Assembly (NCBI RefSeq): GCF_017833525.1
Contig: NZ_JAFICD010000010.1
Coordinates: 62,001 to 126,000 of the forward strand
From: Duganella sp. 1411
Lineage (GTDB): Bacteria > Pseudomonadota > Gammaproteobacteria > Burkholderiales > Burkholderiaceae_D
Direction: 5' to 3'
DNA: 64,000 nt
Below the pieces are notes generated by a model. That model did no database searches. It was not told the DNA's origin and was given only the letters and a program-made list of their open reading frames with translations. The number at the start of each line of letters is the position of its first letter. Within the stretch, counting starts at the first letter, position 1. Of the stretch, positions 34,220 through 42,508 are shown piece by piece. A program made the translations under genes and the position numbers.

Positions 34220-35239
34220 CTAACGCAAGCTGGGCTTGACGGTCTCGACCGCCGATTTCATCGCCCCCGCGCCCATCGCCGCGCCGAACTTCTTCAGCAC
34301 GCGCTCGGGCAGGCCCTCGTGCTGGGTATAGTCGACGATGTCCTCGGCCCGGATGACGTCGCGCGCGACGCTGTCGACGGTGCCGAGCGCGTCGGCCAGG
34401 CCCATGTCGATCGACTTGGCGCCGGTCCAGAACAGGCCGGAGAACATCTCCGGGCTTTCCTTGAGGCGCTTGCCGCGGCCGGCGCGCACCACCTGGATGA
34501 ACTGCTGGTGGATCTCGTCGAGCATCGCCTGCGCATATTGGCGGTGCTTGTCGGTCAGCGGCGTGAACGGGTCCATGAAGCCCTTGTTCTCGCCGGCCGT
34601 CAGCAAGCGGCGCTCGACGCCGACCTTCTCCATGAAGCCGGTGAAGCCGAAACCGTCCATCAGCACGCCGATCGAGCCGACGATACTGGCCTTGTTGACA
34701 TAGATGCGGTCGGCGCCGGCGGCGATGTAATAGCAGCCGGAGGCGCAGATCTCGTCGACCACCACGTACAGCGGCTTGCCCGGATAGCCTTTGCGCAGGC
34801 GGTTCATCTCATCGACGATCATGCCGGCCTGGACCGGGCTGCCGCCGGGGCTGTTGATGTGCATGACGACCGCCACCGAGCCGGCGTCGGAAAACGCCTT
34901 GTTCAGCGCCGGGATCACCACCGAGGCGGCGCCGCTGCCCTCCGATTCGATGGCGCCGTCGATTTCGATCAGCGCGGTGTGGCGGCCCAGCGTCTCCTCC
35001 GAGCCGGTCCAGCTGAAATCGAAATAGCTGCCGAGCGCGACGACAATCACCAGCAAGGTGGCGAACTTGAAGAAGATGCCCCAGCGGCGCGCCAGTTTTT
35101 GCTCCTTCAACGTGGCGAACACGAGCTTTTCGAGCACCTCGCGCTCCCAGCTCGAGGCGGGCACGGTCGATGCGGCCGGCTGCGCCGGCGTCGGAGGGGT
35201 GTGGGGGCTGCTGCCACCGGTGTCGAGGTTGTCGCTCAT
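34220..35239 (-). CDS. sppA: S49-family signal peptide peptidase (SppA/SohB-like)
   Basis: SppA-type peptidases degrade leftover signal peptides in the membrane. One membrane segment (FKFATLLVIVVALGSYF, about residues 57-73) is followed by the S49 fold. The HINSPGGSPVQAGMI motif, the Ser nucleophile in EICASGCYYIAAGAD and the Lys in NKASIVGSIGVLMDGF form the Ser-Lys dyad expected of the family. It is 339 residues, the short form with one domain. It ends the rluC-HAD-Rieske-sppA run and follows the Rieske gene by 8 bases. Confidence 0.92.
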   Translation of the reverse strand: MSDNLDTGGSSPHTPPTPAQPAASTVPASSWEREVLEKLVFATLKEQKLARRWGIFFKFATLLVIVVALGSYFDFSWTGSEETLGRHTALIEIDGAIESEGSGAASVVIPALNKAFSDAGSVAVVMHINSPGGSPVQAGMIVDEMNRLRKGYPGKPLYVVVDEICASGCYYIAAGADRIYVNKASIVGSIGVLMDGFGFTGFMEKVGVERRLLTAGENKGFMDPFTPLTDKHRQYAQAMLDEIHQQFIQVVRAGRGKRLKESPEMFSGLFWTGAKSIDMGLADALGTVDSVARDVIRAEDIVDYTQHEGLPERVLKKFGAAMGAGAMKSAVETVKPSLR

Positions 35240-35247
35240 GGATTAAA

Positions 35248-35658
35248 TTAGGTGAGGTTGTCGGGCGGGGTGGTCGGGCCGGCGTCGGGCGCCTGCGGCG
35301 CCGGGCGCACATAGTCGTCCGGTTGCCAGAAGATCCGCTGGTCGTGCTCGACCACGGCGATCGGCCGCAGGCGCCCGCCCCGGCACGGACCGCCGGCGCA
35401 CAAGCCGCTTTCCGGCACATAGATCGCGCCGTGGGTGGAACACATCAGATACAGGCCGCTGGATTCGAAGAACTCGCCCTCGGCCCAGTCGAGCTCGATC
35501 GGCACGTGGGCGCACCGGTTCAGGTAGGCGTACGGCTTGCCGCCGTAGCGGACCACGAAGCCGGTGCCGTCGGCGCCGCCGGCGAGCACGGGGAAACGCA
35601 CGCCCTTGCCGCCCTCGGCCACGGCGTCCGACGCGCAAACCAGTATTTCGTCGCTCAT
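35248..35658 (-). CDS. Rieske [2Fe-2S] domain protein
   Basis: The 136-residue protein consists essentially of one Rieske domain. The cluster ligands are seen as CAH in NRCAHVPIELDW and CSTH in MCSTHGAIYVPESG. Redox partner and reaction are unknown; such stand-alone Rieske proteins usually act as small ferredoxins. The start at 35658 is chosen because it overlaps the stop of the HAD gene by one base (TGATG), a common coupling arrangement. The C-terminus is Pro/Ala-rich. Confidence 0.9.
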   Translation of the reverse strand: MSDEILVCASDAVAEGGKGVRFPVLAGGADGTGFVVRYGGKPYAYLNRCAHVPIELDWAEGEFFESSGLYLMCSTHGAIYVPESGLCAGGPCRGGRLRPIAVVEHDQRIFWQPDDYVRPAPQAPDAGPTTPPDNLT

Positions 35659-36317
35659 CAGGCGTGCTCGCTCAGCCATTGGTGCAGTTCGGCCACCGTC
35701 GCCGCCGAAAACAGCGGCTTGCACGCGGCCAGCTGGTCGACCGGGTGGGCGCCGTACTGCACCGCGATGCCGGCCGCGCCGGCGTTGTTTGCCATCAGCA
35801 AGTCATGGGAAGTATCGCCGATCATCACGGTACGGCGCATATCCTGCCCCAACTCCCGCGTCAATTCCTGCAACATGGCCGGGTGGGGCTTGGAGAACGT
35901 TTCGTCGGCACAACGCGTGGCATCGAACATCGACAGCAGCTTGACGTCGTTCATGGCGCGGTTCAAGCCGACCCGGCTCTTGCCGGTGGCCACCGCCAGG
36001 AAGTAGCCGTTCTGCGACAGTTCCACCAGCATGTCATGCACGCCCGGGAACAGCACCAGTTCATGGTCGCGCGACAGAAAATGATAGCGGTAACGCTCCA
36101 CCATGCGCGGATAGTACGCTGGATCGATCTCCGGCAACACCGCCTGCATCGCCTCGTGCAGGCCCAGGCCGATGACATGCGCGGCGACGTCGTCGCGCGG
36201 GATCGGCAGGGACAAGTCCTTCGCCGCCGCCTGGATACATTTCACGATCGTTGAGGTGGAATCCATCAACGTTCCATCCCAATCGAAGACGATCAGATCA
36301 AATTGCTTTCTTGCCAT
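35658..36317 (-). CDS. HAD-superfamily hydrolase, phosphoglycolate-phosphatase-like
   Basis: The HAD motifs are clear: DWDGTLMDS (nucleophile Asp), ATGKSR (motif II), KPHPAML (motif III Lys) and MIGDTSHDLLMANNAGA (motif IV acidic pair). The helical cap lies between motifs I and II. It is 219 residues, the size of Gph-like phosphatases. The gene directly follows rluC, where a Gph-like HAD is commonly found in Burkholderiales. The substrate is not determined by sequence. Confidence 0.88.
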   Translation of the reverse strand: MARKQFDLIVFDWDGTLMDSTSTIVKCIQAAAKDLSLPIPRDDVAAHVIGLGLHEAMQAVLPEIDPAYYPRMVERYRYHFLSRDHELVLFPGVHDMLVELSQNGYFLAVATGKSRVGLNRAMNDVKLLSMFDATRCADETFSKPHPAMLQELTRELGQDMRRTVMIGDTSHDLLMANNAGAAGIAVQYGAHPVDQLAACKPLFSAATVAELHQWLSEHA

Positions 36318-36362
36318 GTGTTCCGGCCGCTGCGCGCGGCCGGCTCCTTAGAATATTTGCGA

Positions 36363-37346
36363 TTAGTTAAGTGGTTTTCCCAAGCTTACCAAGAATCGTT
36401 CACATTCGGCGGCCAAAGGCGCGTTCAGCGTCATGATTTTTCCGGACTCCGGATGGGTGAACGTGATTTGATGCGCGTGCAGAAACATCCGCTTGAGCGC
36501 GCCGCGCGTGGCGTCGGCCTTCAGCAGCATGCGGTTCAAGGCGAAATCACCGTATTTATCGTCACCCAGGATGGCGAAGCCGGACGATGACAGATGAACG
36601 CGGATCTGGTGGGTGCGCCCGGTCTTCAGCTCGGCCTCCAGCAACGCGAAATCCTTGAACTTCTTCAGCAAGGTGAACACCGTGTGCGACGGCAGGCCGT
36701 CGGCCTGCACCGCCACGCGGCGTTCGCCGTCGGCCGTGGTGTACTTGTGCAGCGGCAGCTTGACGTGCTGGCGCGCGTTCTTCCAGTCGCCGGCCACCAT
36801 CGTCAGGTAGCGTTTGTCGGTGTGGCCGTCGCGCATCTGCTCGTGCAGATTGGTCAGCGCCGAGCGTTTCTTCGCCAACAGCAACAACCCGGAGGTGTCG
36901 CGGTCGAGCCGGTGCACCAGTTCGAGGAACTTGGCGTCCGGACGCGAGGCCCGCAACTGCTCGATGACGCCGAACGACACGCCCGAGCCGCCATGGACGG
37001 CCACGCCGGCCGGCTTATCGATGACTAATAAGTGGGCGTCCTCGAAAATCACCTTGAATTCGGCCGCCGGCACGTGCGTGGCGTCGGCTTTTTCGGCGAT
37101 GCGCACCGGCGGAATGCGCACCACGTCCCCCTGCACCAGGCGGTACAGTTGGTCGATACGGCCCTTGTTCACGCGCACTTCGCCCGAGCGCAAGATGCGG
37201 TAAACGTGGCTTTTCGGCACTCCTTTGCAAATTCGCAACAAGTAGTTGTCGATGCGTTGACCGGCTTCTTCTTCAGTGATGGTGACGAATTGTGCTTGCA
37301 GCGGCAGCGGTGTTGAAGGGGGAACAACATCATTTTGCATCTTCAT
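36363..37346 (-). CDS. rluC: 23S rRNA pseudouridine synthase, RluC
   Basis: RluC modifies uridines 955, 2504 and 2580 of 23S rRNA in E. coli. The protein has an N-terminal S4 domain (RIDNYLLRICKGVPKSHVYR) and the catalytic Asp in VHRLDRDTSGLLLLAKK, then TGRTHQIRVHLSSSGFAILGD. It is 327 residues. It is divergent from rne, the widespread arrangement in proteobacteria, and heads a four-gene run with the HAD, Rieske and S49 genes. Confidence 0.95.
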   Translation of the reverse strand: MKMQNDVVPPSTPLPLQAQFVTITEEEAGQRIDNYLLRICKGVPKSHVYRILRSGEVRVNKGRIDQLYRLVQGDVVRIPPVRIAEKADATHVPAAEFKVIFEDAHLLVIDKPAGVAVHGGSGVSFGVIEQLRASRPDAKFLELVHRLDRDTSGLLLLAKKRSALTNLHEQMRDGHTDKRYLTMVAGDWKNARQHVKLPLHKYTTADGERRVAVQADGLPSHTVFTLLKKFKDFALLEAELKTGRTHQIRVHLSSSGFAILGDDKYGDFALNRMLLKADATRGALKRMFLHAHQITFTHPESGKIMTLNAPLAAECERFLVSLGKPLN

Positions 37347-38062
37347 TTGATCTGTCTTCCCAGAAATCTCTCTAAGTCCTTCATTTTGAATATATAATTG
37401 TTTCGCTGCGGTTCGATCTGCGGCAAGTGTAAGAATAAAAGCACATTTTACACAGGGGCGTCTCCACTGGCCTCGCCAAATTGCAAATTCAGAGGAAAAT
37501 ATGTATACGCACCAGCCATGCGGGAATCAAGGTTGCACCGTTGTTGTAATCGGATGCCGGCATGGATGCAGAATTAAAATGATTGGATTGTAAGGATAAA
37601 GTCCGGCCAGCCTGGCTTCGAGCCAGGCTGGCCGGTTGATGAAGTTGATAACGCTTGCCGTTTTCGCCAGACCCCATGCTTTGCTGCAAGCGACGGAAGG
37701 CTGAAACCAGCCTGGTTACATTGCAACTTCGCGAAGTTGTAAATCGAAGTTGTAATACTTGTAGTACGTAAGCGTGGCCAGGATTTGGCTTTCAACGACG
37801 CTGCTCACCGCCTGCATTTCTCTGCCTCCCTTACGGGCCGCATGGAAGAGTTGCAGGTGATGCGAGCACTCGGCATGTCGATCGACCTCATGCGCCCAGT
37901 TGCGGCCGCGACGCTGGTTCACCGCCGGCGCCGCTGCGTCGCACAGGATGGGCATACCCACCGCAATCGTCTTAATTCTCGCGTATATCCCTGTACCTCG
38001 CCGTTATGTTCCAACGAGCACGACGGCATAGAGATGGCCTACGGGTCGCGGAGTTAATAAAA
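37347..38062. other. Long rluC/rne divergent region with the rne leader
   Basis: This 716-bp gap contains no convincing gene. An exact TATAAT at 37393-37398 could be a -10 element for rne; no good -35 is present. A 15-bp perfect hairpin is at 37603-37635. A 16-bp palindrome CAACTTCGCGAAGTTG is at 37724-37739, and GAAGTTGTAA is repeated at 37733 and 37747. In E. coli RNase E controls its own mRNA through a structured 5' leader, so these structures are plausible sites of autoregulation. That is inferred. Confidence 0.5.
37603..37635 (+). ncRNA. Perfect 15-bp hairpin in the putative rne leader
   Basis: CCGGCCAGCCTGGCT and AGCCAGGCTGGCCGG are exact complements with a TCG loop. No T-run follows on either strand, so it is not a standard terminator. 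It would be a very stable structure in an rne leader transcript. Strand is assigned on that assumption. Confidence 0.4.
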
Positions 38063-41000
38063 ATGAAACGCATGTTGTTTAATGCTACGCAGCAGGAAGA
38101 ATTGCGCGTAGCGATCGTCGACGGTCAGAAACTGATCGATATCGACATCGAAACCGCCGGGCGCGAACAGCGCAAGTCCAATATCTACAAAGGCGTGATC
38201 ACCCGCATCGAGCCGTCGCTGGAAGCGTGCTTCGTCAGCTACGGCGAGGACCGCCACGGTTTCCTGCCGTTCAAGGAAGTCGCCCGCACGTATTTCCGCG
38301 AGGGTGTCGACGTCCGCACCGCCTCGGTCAAGGAAGCGCTGCGCGAAGGCCAGGAAATCATGGTCCAGGTCGAAAAGGAAGAGCGCGGCAACAAGGGCGC
38401 CGCCCTGACCTCGTTCGTCTCGCTGGCTGGCCGCTATCTGGTCTTGATGCCGAACAACCCGCGCGGTGGCGGTGTGTCGCGCCGCGTCGAGGGTGAAGAG
38501 CGCCAGGAACTGCGCGAAACCATGGACAAGCTGGACCTGCCGCCGGGCATGTCGGTCATCGCCCGCACCGCCGGCATCGGCCGCAACGTCGACGAGCTGC
38601 AGTGGGACTTGAACTACCTGATGCAACTGTGGCGCGCGATCGAAGGCGCCGGCAAGTCGGCCTCCGGCGCGTTCCTGATCTACCAGGAATCGTCGCTGGT
38701 GATCCGCGCCATCCGCGACTACTTCCAGCCCGATATCGGCGAGATCCTGATCGATACCGACGATATCTACGAACAAGCGCACCAGTTCATGAGCCACGTG
38801 ATGCCCGACATGGTGCACCGCGTGAAACGCTACAGCGACGACGTGCCGCTGTTCTCGCGTTTCCAGATCGAACATCAAATTGAAACGGCATACTCGCGCA
38901 CCGTGCCGCTGCCATCGGGCGGCGCCATCGTCATCGACCACACCGAGGCGCTGGTCTCGGTCGACGTCAACTCGGCCCGCGCCACGCGCGGCTCGGACAT
39001 CGAAACGACCGCCTTCAACACCAACTGCGAAGCGGCCGAGGAAGTGGCCCGCCAGCTGCGCCTGCGCGACCTGGGCGGCCTGATCGTCATCGACTTCATC
39101 GACATGGAAGTGGCCAAGAACCAGCGCGAAGTCGAACAGCGCCTCAAGGACGCGCTGCACCACGACCGCGCCCGCGTTCAAATGGGCAAGATTTCCCGCT
39201 TCGGCCTGATGGAACTGTCGCGCCAGCGCCTGCGTCCGTCGCTGTCGGAAGGCTCGCACGTGACGTGCCCGCGCTGCTCCGGCACCGGCCACATCCGCGA
39301 CACCGAATCGTCCGCCCTGCAGGTGCTGCGCATCATCCAGGAAGAGGCGATGAAGGAAAACTCGGCCACCATCCACGTGCAGGTGCCCGTGGACGTGGCC
39401 GCCTTCCTGCTCAACGAAAAGCGCGGCGAAGTGCTCAAGATCGAGAACCGCCACCGCATCGCCGTGATCCTGATCCCGAACAAGCATCTGGACACGCCGC
39501 ACTACAAGCTCGAGCGCATCAAGCACGACGACCCGCGTCTGGAAGACAGCCAGGCCAGCTACACCCTGGCCGAGACCGCCGAAACCGACATGGCCTACAG
39601 CAAGCGCCAGAAGGAAGAAGCCAAGCCGCGCCAGGAAGCCATGGTCAAGACCATCACCCCGGACCAGCCGGCCCCGCTGGTCGAGCGCAAGCCGACCGAG
39701 ACGGTCATCACGCCGGCGCCCGCCCCCGTGCCGGCCCCGGCCGAGCAAGGCTTCTTCGCCAAGCTGTTCAGCTTCCTGAGCCCGAAACCGGCCCCGGTCG
39801 CCCAGCCGCAGCAGCCGACCATCGTCGTCAAGGCGCCGTCGCCGGACCGTGGCGACCGCAACGCCCGCGGCCCGCGCGGCCGCAGCCGCAACGGCAAGGG
39901 CGCTCGTGGCGAGCGCGAGGAGCGCGAACCGGGCGCGGCCCGTCCGGTAGCGGACGAAGCCAAGCCGGTCGACGCCACCGGCCGTCCGGCGCGTCCGCCA
40001 CGTCCGCCGCGCGAACCGCGCGAGCCGCGTGAGAACGCCGGCGCCGTCGCCGCCGACGGCCAGGCGCCGCGCGAACGCGCCGAGCGTCCGGAGCGTCCTG
40101 AACGCGCCGAGCGCACCCCGCGTCCGCCACGCGAACCGCGCGCCGACAAGGCCCCGGTCGAAGCCAAAGTGGAAGAACTGGCATTGAACGCCGGCCTGGC
40201 GTCGACCGGTCCAGTGACCGACGCCGCCACCAGCATCCTCAAAACCGCGCCCAATGCCGGTCCCGAGGGTGACGAGAACGAAGTGACGGCCGACGGCGAA
40301 GAGCCGCGCCGCCGCCGCCGTCGTGGCGGTCGCAACCGCAACCGCCGCGACCGCGAAGGTGGCGAGGGCGTCGACGGTGTTGACGGCCAGGAAACCGAAG
40401 TAGCCGGCGCAGCTGGTGAGCAAGGCGAGCACAAAGCGCCGAGCTTCAGCGTCGCCCCGGTTGCCGACATCGCACCGGCTCCGGTCGAAGCGTCCGTCGC
40501 CGAGCCGGTGACCGCGAAGGTTGAAGCGGCCGAGCCAGCGCCGGTGGCGGAGGCGGTCGCTTCCCCCGCCCCTGCTGCGGTGATCGAATCGGCCCCGGTG
40601 GCCGAAGCGGTCGGCTCCGCCATCGAAGGCACGGTGGTGATGCAAGCCGAAGCGCCTGCCGCGGCGACGACGCCGGTGCAAACCGAGGACGCCTTCGCGG
40701 CCCCGGTCGCCGAGCCGACGCCGGCCCCGGCAGTGGTTGCCGAAGCCGCCGCGCCAGTCGCAGTCGAGGTCGCTCCGGTTGAAGCGACGGTCGAAGCCAA
40801 GGTCGAAGCTCCGCTGGCAGCGCCGGTTGAAGCGCCGGTGGTTCAGGCGCCAGTGGTTGCCGAGCCGGTCGCCGCCGCGCCAGCACCAGTGCCAGCGCCG
40901 GCACCTGTCGCAGCACCAGTCCCGGCACCAGCTTCGGTAGCGACCGCGCCAGCCGCGCCGGTCGACCTGCAAGCGGTGCTCGGTTCCGCCGGCCTGACTT

Positions 41001-41143
41001 TGGCGGCCACCGATCCGGCCAAGCTGCGCGCCGCGCAGGAGGCCGCCGCCAAGGTAGCGGCGCCGGTACGGGTTCCACGCGAACGCAAGCCGCTGCCACC
41101 GCAAGCCGACGAGCCGCTGGTTCAGGTCGACACCCGCCGCTAA
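38063..41143 (+). CDS. rne: Ribonuclease E
   Basis: RNase E is the main endonuclease of mRNA decay and rRNA/tRNA processing, and the scaffold of the degradosome. The S1 domain is at residues about 35-120 (YKGVITRIEPSLEACFVSYG). Catalytic aspartates lie near 300 (VSVDVNSARATRG) and 343 (LIVIDFIDMEVAKNQ). The zinc link is TCPRCSGTGHI near residue 403. The C-terminal half is disordered, with Arg-rich RNA-binding stretches and a long Ala/Pro/Val tail. It is 1026 residues. The start at 38063 (MKRMLFNATQQEE) has GGAG upstream and matches the family; the frame also extends upstream. Confidence 0.97.
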   Translation: MKRMLFNATQQEELRVAIVDGQKLIDIDIETAGREQRKSNIYKGVITRIEPSLEACFVSYGEDRHGFLPFKEVARTYFREGVDVRTASVKEALREGQEIMVQVEKEERGNKGAALTSFVSLAGRYLVLMPNNPRGGGVSRRVEGEERQELRETMDKLDLPPGMSVIARTAGIGRNVDELQWDLNYLMQLWRAIEGAGKSASGAFLIYQESSLVIRAIRDYFQPDIGEILIDTDDIYEQAHQFMSHVMPDMVHRVKRYSDDVPLFSRFQIEHQIETAYSRTVPLPSGGAIVIDHTEALVSVDVNSARATRGSDIETTAFNTNCEAAEEVARQLRLRDLGGLIVIDFIDMEVAKNQREVEQRLKDALHHDRARVQMGKISRFGLMELSRQRLRPSLSEGSHVTCPRCSGTGHIRDTESSALQVLRIIQEEAMKENSATIHVQVPVDVAAFLLNEKRGEVLKIENRHRIAVILIPNKHLDTPHYKLERIKHDDPRLEDSQASYTLAETAETDMAYSKRQKEEAKPRQEAMVKTITPDQPAPLVERKPTETVITPAPAPVPAPAEQGFFAKLFSFLSPKPAPVAQPQQPTIVVKAPSPDRGDRNARGPRGRSRNGKGARGEREEREPGAARPVADEAKPVDATGRPARPPRPPREPREPRENAGAVAADGQAPRERAERPERPERAERTPRPPREPRADKAPVEAKVEELALNAGLASTGPVTDAATSILKTAPNAGPEGDENEVTADGEEPRRRRRRGGRNRNRRDREGGEGVDGVDGQETEVAGAAGEQGEHKAPSFSVAPVADIAPAPVEASVAEPVTAKVEAAEPAPVAEAVASPAPAAVIESAPVAEAVGSAIEGTVVMQAEAPAAATTPVQTEDAFAAPVAEPTPAPAVVAEAAAPVAVEVAPVEATVEAKVEAPLAAPVEAPVVQAPVVAEPVAAAPAPVPAPAPVAAPVPAPASVATAPAAPVDLQAVLGSAGLTLAATDPAKLRAAQEAAAKVAAPVRVPRERKPLPPQADEPLVQVDTRR

Positions 41144-41161
41144 TCCGGTGACGTAGCGAAC

Positions 41162-41192
41162 AAAAAAGGGAAGCCGCGCGCTTCCCTTTTTT
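41162..41192 (+). terminator. Rho-independent terminator of rne
   Basis: AAAAAAGGGAAGC and GCTTCCCTTTTTT form a perfect stem with loop CGCGC, beginning 19 bases after the rne stop. The flanking A and T runs make it bidirectional in form. Confidence 0.93.
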
Positions 41193-41195
41193 CAT

Positions 41196-41283
41196 CCGGG
41201 GTCAGGTCCACCATTTCTACACGGACCCGGCCGTACAAGCTGTAATGGCTCAGGCCGTGTAGAAATGTTAGACCTGACCCCGG
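41196..41283. repeat. Large imperfect palindrome between rne and moaA
   Basis: Two 29-base arms (41196-41224 and 41255-41283) are complementary at 27 positions around a 30-base loop. The arm ends read CCGGGGTCAGGTC. It lies 4 bases after the rne terminator and 98 bases before moaA. It resembles a mobile palindromic element rather than a regulator site. No coding region overlaps it. Confidence 0.75.
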
Positions 41284-41381
41284 AGTTGTTTGACATGGCC
41301 GCTAAACCCGGCGGGCGCCATCGTGCTATCGTAGCTTCTTCGGCGGTCAACGAATTTCCTAAACAGTAACATTGTAGAGTC

Positions 41382-42503
41382 ATGGCAGAAAAAATCATCA
41401 TGATGGCCGAGCAGCGCGGCAACGCGCCCGCCATCCCCGCGATCCTGGAAGCGCCCACCGGCCTGCTGAGCGATCGGTTGGCGCGGCCGCTGCACGACCT
41501 GCGCATTTCCGTCACCGACCGCTGTAACTTCCGCTGCGTCTATTGCATGCCGAAGGCGGTGTTCGACAGCGATTACCAATACCTGCCGCACACTTCCCTG
41601 CTGTCGTTCGAGGAAATCACGCGGCTGGCGAAAATCTTCATCGCCCACGGCGTCGAGAAAATCCGGCTCACCGGCGGCGAGCCGCTGCTGCGCAAGAATC
41701 TCGAACGCCTGATCGCCATGCTCGCCGAGCTTAAAACCATCCACGGCAAGCCGCTCGATCTGACCTTGACCACCAACGCCTCGCTGTTGGCGCGCAAGGC
41801 GCAGTCGCTCAAGGACGCCGGCCTGCAACGCGTGACCGTGTCGCTCGACGCGCTCGACAACGCCACCTTCCAGCGCATGAACGATGTCGACTTCTCGGTC
41901 GACGATGTGCTCAAGGGCATAGACATGGCGCGCCAGGTCGGCCTCGGCCCGATCAAGATCAACATGGTGGTCAAGGGCGGCATGAACGACGATCAAATCC
42001 TGCCGATGGCGCGCCATTTCAGGAACACCCCCTACATCCTGCGCTTCATCGAATACATGGACGTCGGCGCCTCCAACGGCTGGAAGATGGACGAGGTGAT
42101 CCCGTCGGCCGAAGTGGTGCGCCGCATCCACGCCGAGATGCCACTCGCGCCGGTCGCCGCCAACTACGCCGGCGAAACCGCCGCCCGTTGGCGCTACGTG
42201 GGCAACGATGGCGACGGCGGCGGCGAGATCGGTCTGATCTCCAGCGTCACGCAGGCCTTCTGCGCGGACTGCTCGCGCGCGCGCCTGTCGACCGAGGGCA
42301 AGCTCTATACCTGCCTGTTCGCCACCAGCGGCCACGATCTGCGCGCGCTGCTGCGCAACGGCCGCGCCGACGAGGAAATCAGCACCGTGCTGGCGCACCT
42401 GTGGCGCGCGCGCGAAGACCGCTATTCCGAACTGCGCACCAACAATACCGACGGCCTGCCACGCAGCGCCAACAAGGTCGAAATGTCTTACATCGGAGGC
42501 TAG
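41382..42503 (+). CDS. moaA: GTP 3',8-cyclase, MoaA
   Basis: MoaA is the radical-SAM enzyme of the first step of molybdenum cofactor synthesis, converting GTP to 3',8-cH2GTP. The N-terminal cluster motif is TDRCNFRCVYCMPK, and RLTGGEPLLRK is the SAM-binding loop. The second cluster is bound by Cys residues in FCADCSRARLSTEGKLYTC. It is 373 residues with a short N-terminal extension. The ribosome site is weak; a second possible start is six codons downstream. The mobA-moeA fusion follows, its start 5 bases beyond the stop. Confidence 0.96.
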   Translation: MAEKIIMMAEQRGNAPAIPAILEAPTGLLSDRLARPLHDLRISVTDRCNFRCVYCMPKAVFDSDYQYLPHTSLLSFEEITRLAKIFIAHGVEKIRLTGGEPLLRKNLERLIAMLAELKTIHGKPLDLTLTTNASLLARKAQSLKDAGLQRVTVSLDALDNATFQRMNDVDFSVDDVLKGIDMARQVGLGPIKINMVVKGGMNDDQILPMARHFRNTPYILRFIEYMDVGASNGWKMDEVIPSAEVVRRIHAEMPLAPVAANYAGETAARWRYVGNDGDGGGEIGLISSVTQAFCADCSRARLSTEGKLYTCLFATSGHDLRALLRNGRADEEISTVLAHLWRAREDRYSELRTNNTDGLPRSANKVEMSYIGG

Positions 42504-42508
42504 TGGCT

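Noticed and set aside
37785..38057. 90-residue frame just before rne
   Set aside because: No ribosome site or recognisable sequence, and it lies in the probable rne leader. Its end overlaps the region of the rne ribosome site.
38054..41104. 1016-residue open frame antisense to rne
   Set aside because: Low-complexity Arg/Gly/Val composition, no recognisable domain, and a fully conserved gene on the other strand.
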